Below the pieces are notes generated by a model. It saw only the letters and a list, made by a program, of their open reading frames with translations. It searched no databases and had not been told where the DNA came from. The position numbers were made by a program, and so were the translations under genes. From Actinomycetes bacterium (GTDB taxonomy: Bacteria; Actinomycetota; Acidimicrobiia; Acidimicrobiales; Palsa-688): DNA of 7,600 bases. This document shows positions 1 to 5,216 of the stretch, piece after piece. The DNA lies in assembly GCA_021815935.1 (NCBI GenBank), contig JAKAZH010000084.1, forward strand, positions 1 through 7,600, given 5' to 3'. The number at the start of each line of letters is the position of its first letter. The stretch's first letter is position 1.

Positions 1-64
1 GATCGTGATCACGTGGAAGTCTGCCTGCGGGCTGCAGTCGGACCAGGCGCGGCGAAAGCGCTTG

Positions 65-1726
65 TCATCCCAAATTCGAGCTTCTCGGGTACTGGTCTGC
101 GGGGTCCGTCAAGATGTTGAGGAGGTAGGGGACGCCAGATCGAAAGGCGCGGTCTAAGGCGGGACCTATCTGGTCGGCTTTCTCGACCGTCTCTCCGCCT
201 GCGCCTAAAGCTTGGGCGACCAGGTCATAGCGCGTCCCGGGCTGAAGGTCGCACGCGACGTCGTAACCGTAGACGGCACGCATCGGGTGTTTCTCGAGAC
301 CCCAAATGCCGTTGTTGCCGACGATCAACACGACCGGCAGATTGTGACGCACGAGAGTGTCGATGTCGCTCAAAGCAAATCCGGCTGCTCCGTCTCCGAG
401 TATCGCGACGACCTGGGAGTTAGGTTTCGCGAGGCGCGCGGCCACAGAGTAGCCTATGCCGTTTCCCAGGCAGCCGTAAGGGCCCGTGTCGAGCCAGCGC
501 CCGGGTGTGAACGACGAAACGTATTTTCCTGCATAAGAAGCGAAGTCGCCTCCGTCACAGATGACAACCGTGTCGCGCTCCATGCGGGCAGACAACTCAC
601 CGAAGATCCGGGTGGGTTTGATCGGATCGGACGCCGCCGTCATCTTGTCGCGGTCAGCTGCGATCGAAGCACTTTCGGCATCTCTCAAACGGCTAACCCA
701 ATCGCGGTGGCCTCGTCTCGGACCCTTCCAAGCGGCGATGGCATCGAGTATCAGGTTGAGATCACCCGCGAGGCTGACCGCGGTGGTTGCCATAGGGGAG
801 CGCACCTCGTCACTGTCGACGAGGTGCACCACACGAGCGTCGCCGAAACGACCGAATCCGAGACGGAAATCGAGCGGTGTGCCGACAACTACTACAAGGT
901 CGGCCTCCCGGTTAAGAACGCCTCGGGTGCGGCTGAAAGCCAAATAATGGTCCGCTGGTAGGCAACCTCGCCCCATCCCATTCGCGAAGCAGGGCATGTC
1001 CATCGACTCGACAGCCCTACGCAAGGCGTCCCACGCACCTGCCCAGTAGACGTCACTGCCAGCAATCACCGCCGGGCTTTGTGCCGTTGCGATCATCGCT
1101 GCGACGGTGCTGACAGCGCTTTCGTCGGGCGCATCTGCCTCGGGGGGGCGTAGGGCTCGGCCTTCGAGTTGTGACTTTGCCGGTGGCAGGGAGCCCGGTG
1201 GCAGGGAGCCCGGTGGGGAGAACAGCACGTCCATCGGAAAATCCACGAACACGGGCCCTCGGTGAGCTGTAGTGGCGGCCCGAAGAGCTGAGCGAACGGT
1301 ATCGGCGACACCGGCTGGTTCGAATGCCGTGGTCGCCATCTTCGTTACCGACTTGAGGATCGGCACGTGATCGAGCTCCTGCAGAGACCCCGAACCCCAG
1401 CGTCCCTGGGGAGCCCTGCCCCCGAGGACTACGAGAGGAGACCCGTTGAAATGGGCGGAGGTGACGGCGCTCACGCCGTTGGTCACACCAGGGCCGGCGG
1501 TGAGAACTGCGAGGCCGGCAGTCCTCGTCAGCTTTGCCCATGCTTCTGCCGCCCACGTGGCCGTCTGTTCGTGCCGGGTGTCAACGATACGCATCCCGAC
1601 TTTCAGCGCAGCATCGTAGAGGGGCCACACATGTCCTCCGTTGAGGGTGAACATCGTGTCTACCCCGAACTCGCTGAGTGGCTCTAATGCCAGCTCCCCC
1701 GCATGCGAGGCTTGTTCTCGGCCCAT
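65..1726 (-). CDS. ilvG: Acetolactate synthase-like thiamine diphosphate-dependent enzyme (IlvG type)
   Basis: A 553-aa enzyme of the acetohydroxyacid synthase/oxalyl-CoA decarboxylase superfamily, cytosolic, expected to decarboxylate a 2-keto acid on thiamine diphosphate. The N-terminal pyrimidine-binding domain carries the catalytic Glu in RHEQ (E53) and the TAGPGVTNG segment (76-84). A middle FAD-fold-like domain spans about 200-340. The C-terminal pyrophosphate domain has GDG (444-446) followed about 25 residues later by NN (471-472). From memory, mycobacterial IlvG matches it along its whole length, including FTLNGGH, GSLQELDHVP, GNNGIWGLEKHPM and the C-terminal YPRSSNL-like end. The ATG is chosen because family similarity begins within about 7 residues and because a TANNNT box sits exactly at leaderless distance. 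No regulatory-subunit gene is visible next to it, so classical branched-chain synthesis is uncertain; a catabolic or oxalyl/2-hydroxyacyl-CoA lyase-like role is possible. The inter-domain linker carries a tandem PPGSL duplication. Confidence 0.93.
   Translation of the reverse strand: MGREQASHAGELALEPLSEFGVDTMFTLNGGHVWPLYDAALKVGMRIVDTRHEQTATWAAEAWAKLTRTAGLAVLTAGPGVTNGVSAVTSAHFNGSPLVVLGGRAPQGRWGSGSLQELDHVPILKSVTKMATTAFEPAGVADTVRSALRAATTAHRGPVFVDFPMDVLFSPPGSLPPGSLPPAKSQLEGRALRPPEADAPDESAVSTVAAMIATAQSPAVIAGSDVYWAGAWDALRRAVESMDMPCFANGMGRGCLPADHYLAFSRTRGVLNREADLVVVVGTPLDFRLGFGRFGDARVVHLVDSDEVRSPMATTAVSLAGDLNLILDAIAAWKGPRRGHRDWVSRLRDAESASIAADRDKMTAASDPIKPTRIFGELSARMERDTVVICDGGDFASYAGKYVSSFTPGRWLDTGPYGCLGNGIGYSVAARLAKPNSQVVAILGDGAAGFALSDIDTLVRHNLPVVLIVGNNGIWGLEKHPMRAVYGYDVACDLQPGTRYDLVAQALGAGGETVEKADQIGPALDRAFRSGVPYLLNILTDPADQYPRSSNLG
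1182..1211 (-). repeat. 15-bp tandem duplication in the ilvG linker
   Basis: The 15-mer GGTGGCAGGGAGCCC (plus-strand reading) occurs twice back to back, at 1182-1196 and 1197-1211. It begins a third time but diverges after GGTGGGG. On the coding strand it is in frame and gives PPGSL-PPGSL-PP at residues about 171-182, in the surface linker between the first and middle domains, so the frame is kept. It looks like recent slippage in a tolerant loop. Confidence 0.9.
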
Positions 1727-1732
1727 GACGCC

Positions 1733-1742
1733 ACGCTAGCGT
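1733..1742 (-). promoter_or_regulatory. Candidate leaderless promoter / palindrome in front of ilvG
   Basis: On the minus strand TAGCGT (1733-1738) is followed by exactly six bases and then the ilvG ATG. Transcription would therefore start at or next to the A of the start codon, a geometry typical of actinobacterial leaderless genes. No Shine-Dalgarno sequence is visible, which agrees. The box lies inside a perfect 10-bp palindrome, ACGCTAGCGT. No convincing -35 was found, so this is suggestive only. Confidence 0.4.
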
Positions 1743-1964
1743 CAGGCGCAGTGTCCCGCCTCGAAGTGCCGGCTCCAGGCCGACCGAGGCGGGCTCCAGC
1801 CGGGCCCCACGTAGCTGGTAAGTGACGAGCTTTCGCCGGGACTGCGCGCTAAGCGGCACGCCGAGGCGACCCACGGCCTCGACCCCGGACACAGGGTCTG
1901 TATGTGCAGGCCGGTCCAGCTGATCGACGAGACCGCCGGTTCGTCGCCAGGGGTGCGGAAGCGG

Positions 1965-1987
1965 TAAGGTGGCGTAAACGAAAGGGG
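1965..1987 (+). promoter_or_regulatory. Promoter -10 (TAAGGT) and ribosome binding site for the small basic protein
   Basis: TAAGGT at 1965-1970 fits the actinobacterial -10 form TANNNT. It is followed by a short leader with AAAGGGGG (about 1980-1987), a strong Shine-Dalgarno match ending six bases before the ATG at 1994. The -35 region is not recognisable. The rest of 1727-1964, between the divergent ilvG start and this box, shows no gene that I can support. Confidence 0.5.
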
Positions 1988-1993
1988 GTAGAC

Positions 1994-2104
1994 ATGGCAG
2001 ACAAGTCTCCCCGCAAGACGATGACCAAGAAACCGTCGAAGTCGCTCAAAGAAAAGCGCCGCGACAAGAAGGACAAGGAAGACACCCGGCGACGAATCGT
2101 ATGA
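1994..2104 (+). CDS. Small highly basic actinobacterial protein (MADKSPRK type), unknown function
   Basis: A 36-aa protein starting MADKSPRK, made largely of Lys, Arg, Asp and Glu with a central KSLKEKRRDKKDKED stretch and an RRR near the C-terminus. No membrane segment or signal peptide is present; it should be soluble, helical or disordered, and plausibly nucleic-acid or ribosome associated, but that is inference from charge alone. The start is set by the strong GGGGG-type ribosome binding site, not by an in-frame ATG 90 bases upstream that has none. I recall very similar short proteins beginning M-(A/P)-DKSPRKS in actinobacterial genomes, always annotated hypothetical; this supports a real gene. 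It is too short for many gene callers. It is followed 57 bases later by a Cys/His protein gene on the same strand. Confidence 0.8.
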   Translation: MADKSPRKTMTKKPSKSLKEKRRDKKDKEDTRRRIV

Positions 2105-2117
2105 GGAGAAGCGGTCG

Positions 2118-2165
2118 TTGACACCGAGACCGCCGCCTGAATTTGGATCGTGGGCCGAGTCGTGA
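2118..2165 (+). other. Possible 15-codon upstream peptide overlapping the next gene's start
   Basis: AGGAG at 2104-2108, which begins in the stop codon of the small basic gene, stands nine bases before a TTG at 2118. That TTG opens a 15-codon frame reading (L/M)TPRPPPEFGSWAES. Its TGA (2163-2165) overlaps the in-frame GTG at 2162 of the following Cys/His gene in a GTGA arrangement, the classical geometry of translational coupling. The PPP triplet is a known ribosome-stalling motif relieved by EF-P. Against it are the TTG start and the short length, so it may be chance. Confidence 0.2.
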
Positions 2166-2473
2166 CCGTCGAGTCGCCTGTCATGTGTCGGGTCGACGGA
2201 TGCGGGCGGCGCGCCGCCGCGTCGGTGGTGAGAGACGACCTACCCGGTCCTATCCAGCTGTGTGCTACTCACACCGAGGACTTCCGTATGAACGGCGCCG
2301 CTTGGACGGTCACTTGGAGTGCCGGCGGATCTTGTCCGATCTCCGTTCAGGCTGCCCCTCCCGCTCCGGTTGGCCGAAGCTCGTTGGCCATCACAGGCGG
2401 CCCGGTTTCGAGGGAACCGCGCTGGGCCAAGTTGAAGACCCGTCTTTGGGAGCGGCGGGAATCCGGGCCCTAG
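2150..2473 (+). CDS. Small putative zinc-binding protein (C-x4-C … C-x2-H), unknown function
   Basis: About 107 aa from the first GTG. Near the N-terminus are C13 and C18 (CRVDGC) followed by C38 and H41 (LCATH), a set of four ligands as in small treble-clef or zinc-ribbon folds. An aromatic patch follows (AWTVTW, 51-56), then a Pro/Ala-rich stretch and a basic tail (RWAKLKTRLWERR). I do not recognise the family. No signal peptide or membrane helix is seen. The start is not settled. GTG 2150 gives the longest form. GTG 2162 is attractive because a possible upstream peptide stops on it in a GTGA overlap. ATG 2183 would put the start one residue before the first Cys. No start has a good ribosome binding site of its own. 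The Cys/His pattern and the plausible composition favour a real gene over a chance frame. Confidence 0.6.
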   Translation: MGRVVTVESPVMCRVDGCGRRAAASVVRDDLPGPIQLCATHTEDFRMNGAAWTVTWSAGGSCPISVQAAPPAPVGRSSLAITGGPVSREPRWAKLKTRLWERRESGP

Positions 2474-2525
2474 TTTCAGGGCGACCTGATGCGCCTGGAG
2501 ACTCGGACCTCTTCATACTCAAACT

Positions 2526-2547
2526 GGGTCGGCTGGCGCCCCGACCC
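2526..2547 (+). terminator. Hairpin downstream of the Cys/His protein gene
   Basis: GGGTCGG (2526-2532) and CCGACCC (2541-2547) form a perfect 7-bp GC-rich stem with an 8-base loop, 52 bases after the TAG at 2471-2473. No T-tract follows. Such U-less hairpins are common after actinobacterial genes, but termination is not proven. The remaining bases up to about 2660 hold nothing else I can name. Confidence 0.4.
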
Positions 2548-2664
2548 TACGGGCGTTACAAGTCGTGCACAGGCCGGCGTTGGCAGCTCCCACAGCCACC
2601 GAGCACCTTCCTCGACCGCTTTCGCGCCTCCGTTTCAACTCCCGCACTGACCGTCGAAGCGAGG

Positions 2665-2742
2665 TAAGGTGAGGCTGTCGTTCGCTTCGAATGACAGCCG
2701 CCCTTGGCATCGAGGGCAGATCGGCGGTTTCCAATGGAAACC
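2665..2742 (+). promoter_or_regulatory. Structured leader, copy A: TAAGGT box and three hairpins, start codon in the last loop
   Basis: A TAAGGT box (2665-2670) is followed by three adjacent inverted repeats. P0 pairs 2673-2684 with 2688-2699, 12 bp with one G·U. P1 pairs GCCCT (2700-2704) with AGGGC (2713-2717). P2 pairs GGTTTCC (2726-2732) with GGAAACC (2736-2742), leaving only AAT as loop, so the ATG at 2734 sits in the loop and the first bases of the stem. P1 and P2 are joined by AGATCGGC. The same architecture recurs at 3324-3398 with different but still complementary stems. If transcription starts seven bases after the box, the base of P0 would not be in the RNA; either the start lies closer or P0 is partly a DNA signal. 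No strong Shine-Dalgarno sequence precedes the ATG; GGCGG at 2723-2727 is the best candidate and is partly inside P2. The likely role is control of translation or of transcription start. Confidence 0.6.
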
Positions 2743-3057
2743 CCAGCCACATCAGTCGCCTCGACTGCCACCATGATCGCCCCCAAACGCGCGGTCATGA
2801 TCGACGATCCCACCCGGGCTATCATCCATCTTGCTGGCACCGACCGAGACGTTCTGGCCCAGCCATCTCAGGCGGCCCGTGCTAAGCGCGGACAACGAAG
2901 GAGACCCAAGTCCGAGCTGGTCGATCTGACGGTACCCGAAAAGGCCCACGTCACCTGCTCCGCCTGTCGAATGACCTACCTACCATCCGCCATTCCCCCA
3001 GATTCGACCACGCACGGGAACTGGGTTTGCGACATCTGCCATCAAACCCTCGGATGA
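2734..3057 (+). CDS. Putative zinc-ribbon protein with two CxxC pairs, unknown function
   Basis: A 107-aa protein. The N-terminus is Thr/Ala/Ser-rich (METPATSVAS...) and is followed by a VMIDDP segment at 21-26. A strongly basic patch (KRGQRRRPK, 51-59) comes next, then a C-terminal metal site with C75-x2-C78 and C99-x2-C102 about 20 residues apart, ending five residues after the last Cys. The four-Cys pattern is that of a zinc ribbon; with the basic patch it suggests binding to nucleic acid or to a larger complex, but the family is not one I know. The ATG at 2734 is chosen over an upstream TTG (2704) because the alignment with the 3390 gene starts exactly there (M-x-TP-x-T). It is preceded by leader copy A and appears to be a single-gene unit. 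A conserved Met at codon 14 in both genes is an alternative start. Confidence 0.65.
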   Translation: METPATSVASTATMIAPKRAVMIDDPTRAIIHLAGTDRDVLAQPSQAARAKRGQRRRPKSELVDLTVPEKAHVTCSACRMTYLPSAIPPDSTTHGNWVCDICHQTLG

Positions 3058-3323
3058 AGGTCAGCAACTCCAGTCCGGGTTAAGTACCCGACCCGAAATA
3101 GGCCGCCTCTGCCTTCTTGACGGGGGTTTTCGCGGTCCACGCCGAGCCGATCGCGCTGTCGCTACGCTCCGGCCTTCGATAATCAGAACCGCCTTTTCTG
3201 TCAGCTGGACTGCCGTTACTCGTGAGGTCGTGACGGAGCGTCCGCGCTATCTGGCCGAGTCGGCTGCAATACCCAAGAGCCGTCCAGCGAGTTGTCGCAA
3301 GCGGACGTATCGCTATTGAGGTG
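3058..3323 (+). other. Intergenic stretch between the CxxC protein and the receiver-like protein
   Basis: I see no gene that I can support here. Just after the TGA at 3055-3057 there is a small hairpin, CGGGT (3076-3080) with ACCCG (3086-3090), without a T-tract, which could be a weak terminator. A distant inverted pair, CGTCCGC (3239-3245) and GCGGACG (3301-3307), brackets the last third but is too far apart to interpret. A minus-strand frame covers the region but starts inside the receiver gene and has no independent support. The stretch ends at the TAGGAT box of leader copy B. Confidence 0.4.
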
Positions 3324-3398
3324 TAGGATGGCGTTGTCGTCCAGTTCGGGCGATGGCGCCTCGGACTCAGAGGCAGATCGGCGGTTCCGATGGGAACC
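3324..3398 (+). promoter_or_regulatory. Structured leader, copy B: TAGGAT box and three hairpins, start codon in the last loop
   Basis: TAGGAT (3324-3329) is followed by the same three-hairpin layout as copy A. P0 pairs GTTGTCGTCC (3333-3342) with GGGCGATGGC (3348-3357), with wobbles and a 5-base loop. P1 pairs GCCTC (3358-3362) with GAGGC (3370-3374). The identical AGATCGGC linker follows (3375-3382). P2 pairs GGTTCC (3383-3388) with GGAACC (3393-3398), leaving GATG as loop, which contains the ATG at 3390-3392. Fifteen bases from P1 into P2 are identical to copy A (3372-3386 against 2715-2729). The fourth and fifth P1 pairs are C-G and T-A in A but T-A and C-G here, that is, compensatory changes. 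P2 has lost one T-A pair as a unit. The start codon would be occluded if P2 forms. Confidence 0.6.
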
Positions 3399-3848
3399 CC
3401 AACTACGGTATCGGCTGCGACCGCCGACATGGGCGTAAGTCCAACTTCTGACTTCAAATTTCGACTGGTTATGATCGACGGTTTCGACGATCGTCGTCAA
3501 CTGATGACTTATGTGTTGGAGCAGGCCGGCGACGTGCTCGTGGTCGGGCACGCAGATGGCCCGGTCGGCGCGGTGGAAGCAGTTGACCGGCTACAAGCAA
3601 ACGCGGTACTGCTTGAGATTCAGCTTCCGCTGACTCAAGGACTGGACACGATCAGCGCCCTTCGGGAGGACCATCCCTCCTTGGCGATCATCGTCTGCTC
3701 ATTCCACGCGACAGCAGCCGCGAAGCGAGCTGCCCTCGACCGCGGCGCTGACGCCTACCTCGTCAAGCCGGTCAGCCTGCGAGACCTCCGCGCCGTCCTC
3801 CGGCGGTCTGCGGATCGATCTCTGCCTGAGGTTCTGGGGACTGCCTGA
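3390..3848 (+). CDS. Stand-alone degenerate receiver (pseudo-receiver) protein
   Basis: A 152-aa protein with one CheY-like receiver domain from about residue 25 to 140 and no output domain. Seen directly: the beta-1 acidic site reads VMIDG, so only one of the usual two Asp is kept (D30, then G31). The phospho-acceptor position reads LLEIQLP, with Glu (E76) where receivers have Asp. The switch Ser is present (VCSFHA, S104), as is the conserved Lys (LVKP, K126). Loss of the Asp means normal phosphotransfer is unlikely; Asp-to-Glu changes often mimic the phosphorylated state, so a constitutively active or ligand-independent adaptor is a reasonable inference. The N-terminal 14 residues resemble those of the 2734 gene. 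A 19-bp tandem duplication ends the frame at 3848; without it the protein would run 12 residues further. No histidine kinase is nearby. It lies convergent to rsgA. Confidence 0.8.
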   Translation: MGTPTTVSAATADMGVSPTSDFKFRLVMIDGFDDRRQLMTYVLEQAGDVLVVGHADGPVGAVEAVDRLQANAVLLEIQLPLTQGLDTISALREDHPSLAIIVCSFHATAAAKRAALDRGADAYLVKPVSLRDLRAVLRRSADRSLPEVLGTA

Positions 3849-3859
3849 GGTTCTGGGGA
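3822..3859 (+). repeat. 19-bp tandem duplication across the receiver gene's stop codon
   Basis: CTGCCTGAGGTTCTGGGGA occurs at 3822-3840 and again, perfectly, at 3841-3859, followed by CTGCC as the start of a third copy. Nineteen is not a multiple of three, so the second copy is read in another frame and supplies the TGA at 3846-3848. Removing one copy gives ...LGTA-AVARSDHEWSGF and a stop at 3901-3903. The perfect identity suggests a recent event. Confidence 0.9.
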
Positions 3860-3879
3860 CTGCCGCCGTGGCTCGAAGT

Positions 3880-3893
3880 GACCATGAATGGTC
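3880..3893. repeat. Short palindrome between the convergent receiver and rsgA genes
   Basis: GACCAT-GA-ATGGTC is a perfect inverted repeat with 6-bp arms, between the receiver stop (3848) and the rsgA stop (3918). It could be a weak bidirectional terminator or a protein site. The short arms and absence of a T-tract make it uncertain. If the receiver frame originally ended at 3903, this lay inside its coding end. Confidence 0.3.
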
Positions 3894-3917
3894 CGGATTT
3901 TGACCTGTGGCTATCCG

Positions 3918-4973
3918 CTACCTATTCGATTCTCGGCGTGCCGCGAACTTCGCCGCCTTGCGTCGCTTGCGCTCGGCGATATCGCTACGGGCGTCATGTT
4001 CTATCGATGGGGTCATCTCGGCCCTCAAACGGAGCCAGGCTTCGAAGCGGCCGGGGTGCAGCTGCCGGTCGGCGAGTGCGGCGGCGATAGCGCATCCCGA
4101 TTCGCCCGAGTGTGAGCAATTAGGGTACCGACAGTAGCCGGCAAGCGCTTCGACATCGCCGAACGCCTGCTCCACCCCGGTGGCCGCTCCGAGCACAGAA
4201 AGCGCCCGCATCCCTGGAGTGTCGATCAGAAGACCGCCTTGGGGAAGCACCACCAGCTCACGGTGACTTGTCGTGTGGCGTCCGCTGCTGTCACTACGCA
4301 CCGCGCCGGTCCTCAGGATCTCAGCACCCGCCAGCCGGTTTGCTAACGTCGATTTTCCTGCCCCGGACAGGCCCAGCAGCGCCACGGTGCGACCCGGAAT
4401 CAGGTACGGCTCCAATGCGAGCACGCCGTCAGGAGTCACCGAACTTGCCACCACCACGCTGACTCCTCCGGACACTGTCCTGGCCGCATTCACGGCGTCG
4501 GTCCTGTCTTGCACCAGGGACGCGTCAGACTTGGTGATGACCACCACAGGGGTGGCGCCGCTTTGCCACACGAGGGCCAGGAACCGTTCGAGATGGCGAA
4601 GGCTAAGGCTCCCGTTGAGTGCGTCGCAGACGAAGACCGTGTCGATGTTCGCAGCCACGACCTTCGTTCCGGCACCCTTCGCGGGACGAGTTCGGCGGAA
4701 CGCGGTACGACGGGGCAGCACGGTCGCGATTCGCGCCGTCGTGTCGGCCGCGGATCCTGCGACACCGACCCAGTCGCCGACTGCCACCTCGACGTCACGC
4801 TCCGTGGAGATCCGGACCTTGGCCGATCCTGTCATGGCGGTGCACGCGCCGCGGTCCACCCTCGACACGCGGGCCGGCCACAGCAGCGGGTTTCCAACAT
4901 CGGCCAACGCTGAGATCCACCGGTGATCCCATCCGAGAGCGGTCAGGCCCGAAAAGGCCGAGGTGGCGGCCAT
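3918..4973 (-). CDS. rsgA: Ribosome small-subunit-dependent GTPase A (RsgA/YjeQ)
   Basis: A 351-aa circularly permuted GTPase that acts late in 30S subunit maturation and releases from the subunit on GTP hydrolysis. An N-terminal OB-fold spans about 30-95. The GTPase motifs then come in permuted order: G4 TKSD (147-150), G1 GLSGAGKST (201-209), a G2-region GRHTTS (231-236) and G3 DTPG (251-254). The C-terminal zinc domain has C281, C286, H288 and C294 (CRYPNCSHSGESGC). The tail is Lys/Arg-rich (ERKRRKAAKFAARR). The length matches the family. The ATG at 4973 is preceded by GGAAGGAG about six bases upstream, so the 39-residue upstream extension open to 5090 is rejected. All catalytic motifs are intact. 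It is convergent with the receiver gene and divergent from the glycosyltransferase. Confidence 0.96.
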   Translation of the reverse strand: MAATSAFSGLTALGWDHRWISALADVGNPLLWPARVSRVDRGACTAMTGSAKVRISTERDVEVAVGDWVGVAGSAADTTARIATVLPRRTAFRRTRPAKGAGTKVVAANIDTVFVCDALNGSLSLRHLERFLALVWQSGATPVVVITKSDASLVQDRTDAVNAARTVSGGVSVVVASSVTPDGVLALEPYLIPGRTVALLGLSGAGKSTLANRLAGAEILRTGAVRSDSSGRHTTSHRELVVLPQGGLLIDTPGMRALSVLGAATGVEQAFGDVEALAGYCRYPNCSHSGESGCAIAAALADRQLHPGRFEAWLRLRAEMTPSIEHDARSDIAERKRRKAAKFAARRESNR

Positions 4974-5071
4974 GGTGAACTCCTTCCCGGTCCGACAAGG
5001 ACCATTGTCCCACCATTGCAGCCCCGGCTCGCCGCGGGCCGCTCTGGGCGCGCGCTGGAATGGGGTCGCCG

Positions 5072-5144
5072 GGTGTAGGATGCGAAGCACTCGGCATTGG
5101 GGGGCGGCGAATCGCTACCTCTGCCAGCTCCTCCTTCCCCAATG
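5072..5144 (+). promoter_or_regulatory. Candidate promoter and hairpin leader upstream of the glycosyltransferase
   Basis: GGTGTAGGATG (5072-5082) is identical to the 11 bases around the TAGGAT box of leader copy B (3320-3330), so TAGGAT at 5076-5081 is a plausible -10. It would leave an untranslated leader of about 130 bases. Inside it CATTGGGG (5095-5102) and CCCCAATG (5137-5144) are perfect 8-bp arms around a 34-base loop. The three-hairpin element itself is not present here. The strand is uncertain, because this is also the upstream region of rsgA. Confidence 0.35.
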
Positions 5145-5216
5145 GCTCGGGTCGGCAGCCTTCTGCTCGGGTGATTCTCCCGTCCGCGGTCCTCGCGGTG
5201 GGCTCGACAACCCGAA

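Noticed and set aside
1..64. Open minus-strand frame at the left edge (reading KRFRRAWSDCSPQADF…)
   Set aside because: About 20 codons with no start codon in view; it could be the beginning of a neighbour of ilvG but cannot be supported from this window.
212..961. Long plus-strand open frames across the ilvG region (also 561-947 and 1367-1687)
   Set aside because: They are antisense shadows of a clearly recognised enzyme gene; their translations show no family features.
2143..2667. Plus-strand 174-aa frame overlapping the Cys/His gene
   Set aside because: Arg-rich and without motifs; the overlapping frame has the coherent C/C/C/H pattern.
3080..3457. Minus-strand 125-aa frame over the intergenic region, leader copy B and the receiver start
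   Set aside because: It starts antisense to the receiver gene, covers the structured leader, and shows no recognisable domain.
4273..4926. Plus-strand open frames across rsgA (also 4509-4913 and 4619-4978)
   Set aside because: Antisense to an intact RsgA with all motifs; Arg/Ser-rich translations typical of GC-rich shadows.
4974..5090. 39-residue N-terminal extension of RsgA to an upstream ATG
   Set aside because: The ATG at 4973 has a strong GGAAGGAG site and matches the family's usual N-terminus and length.
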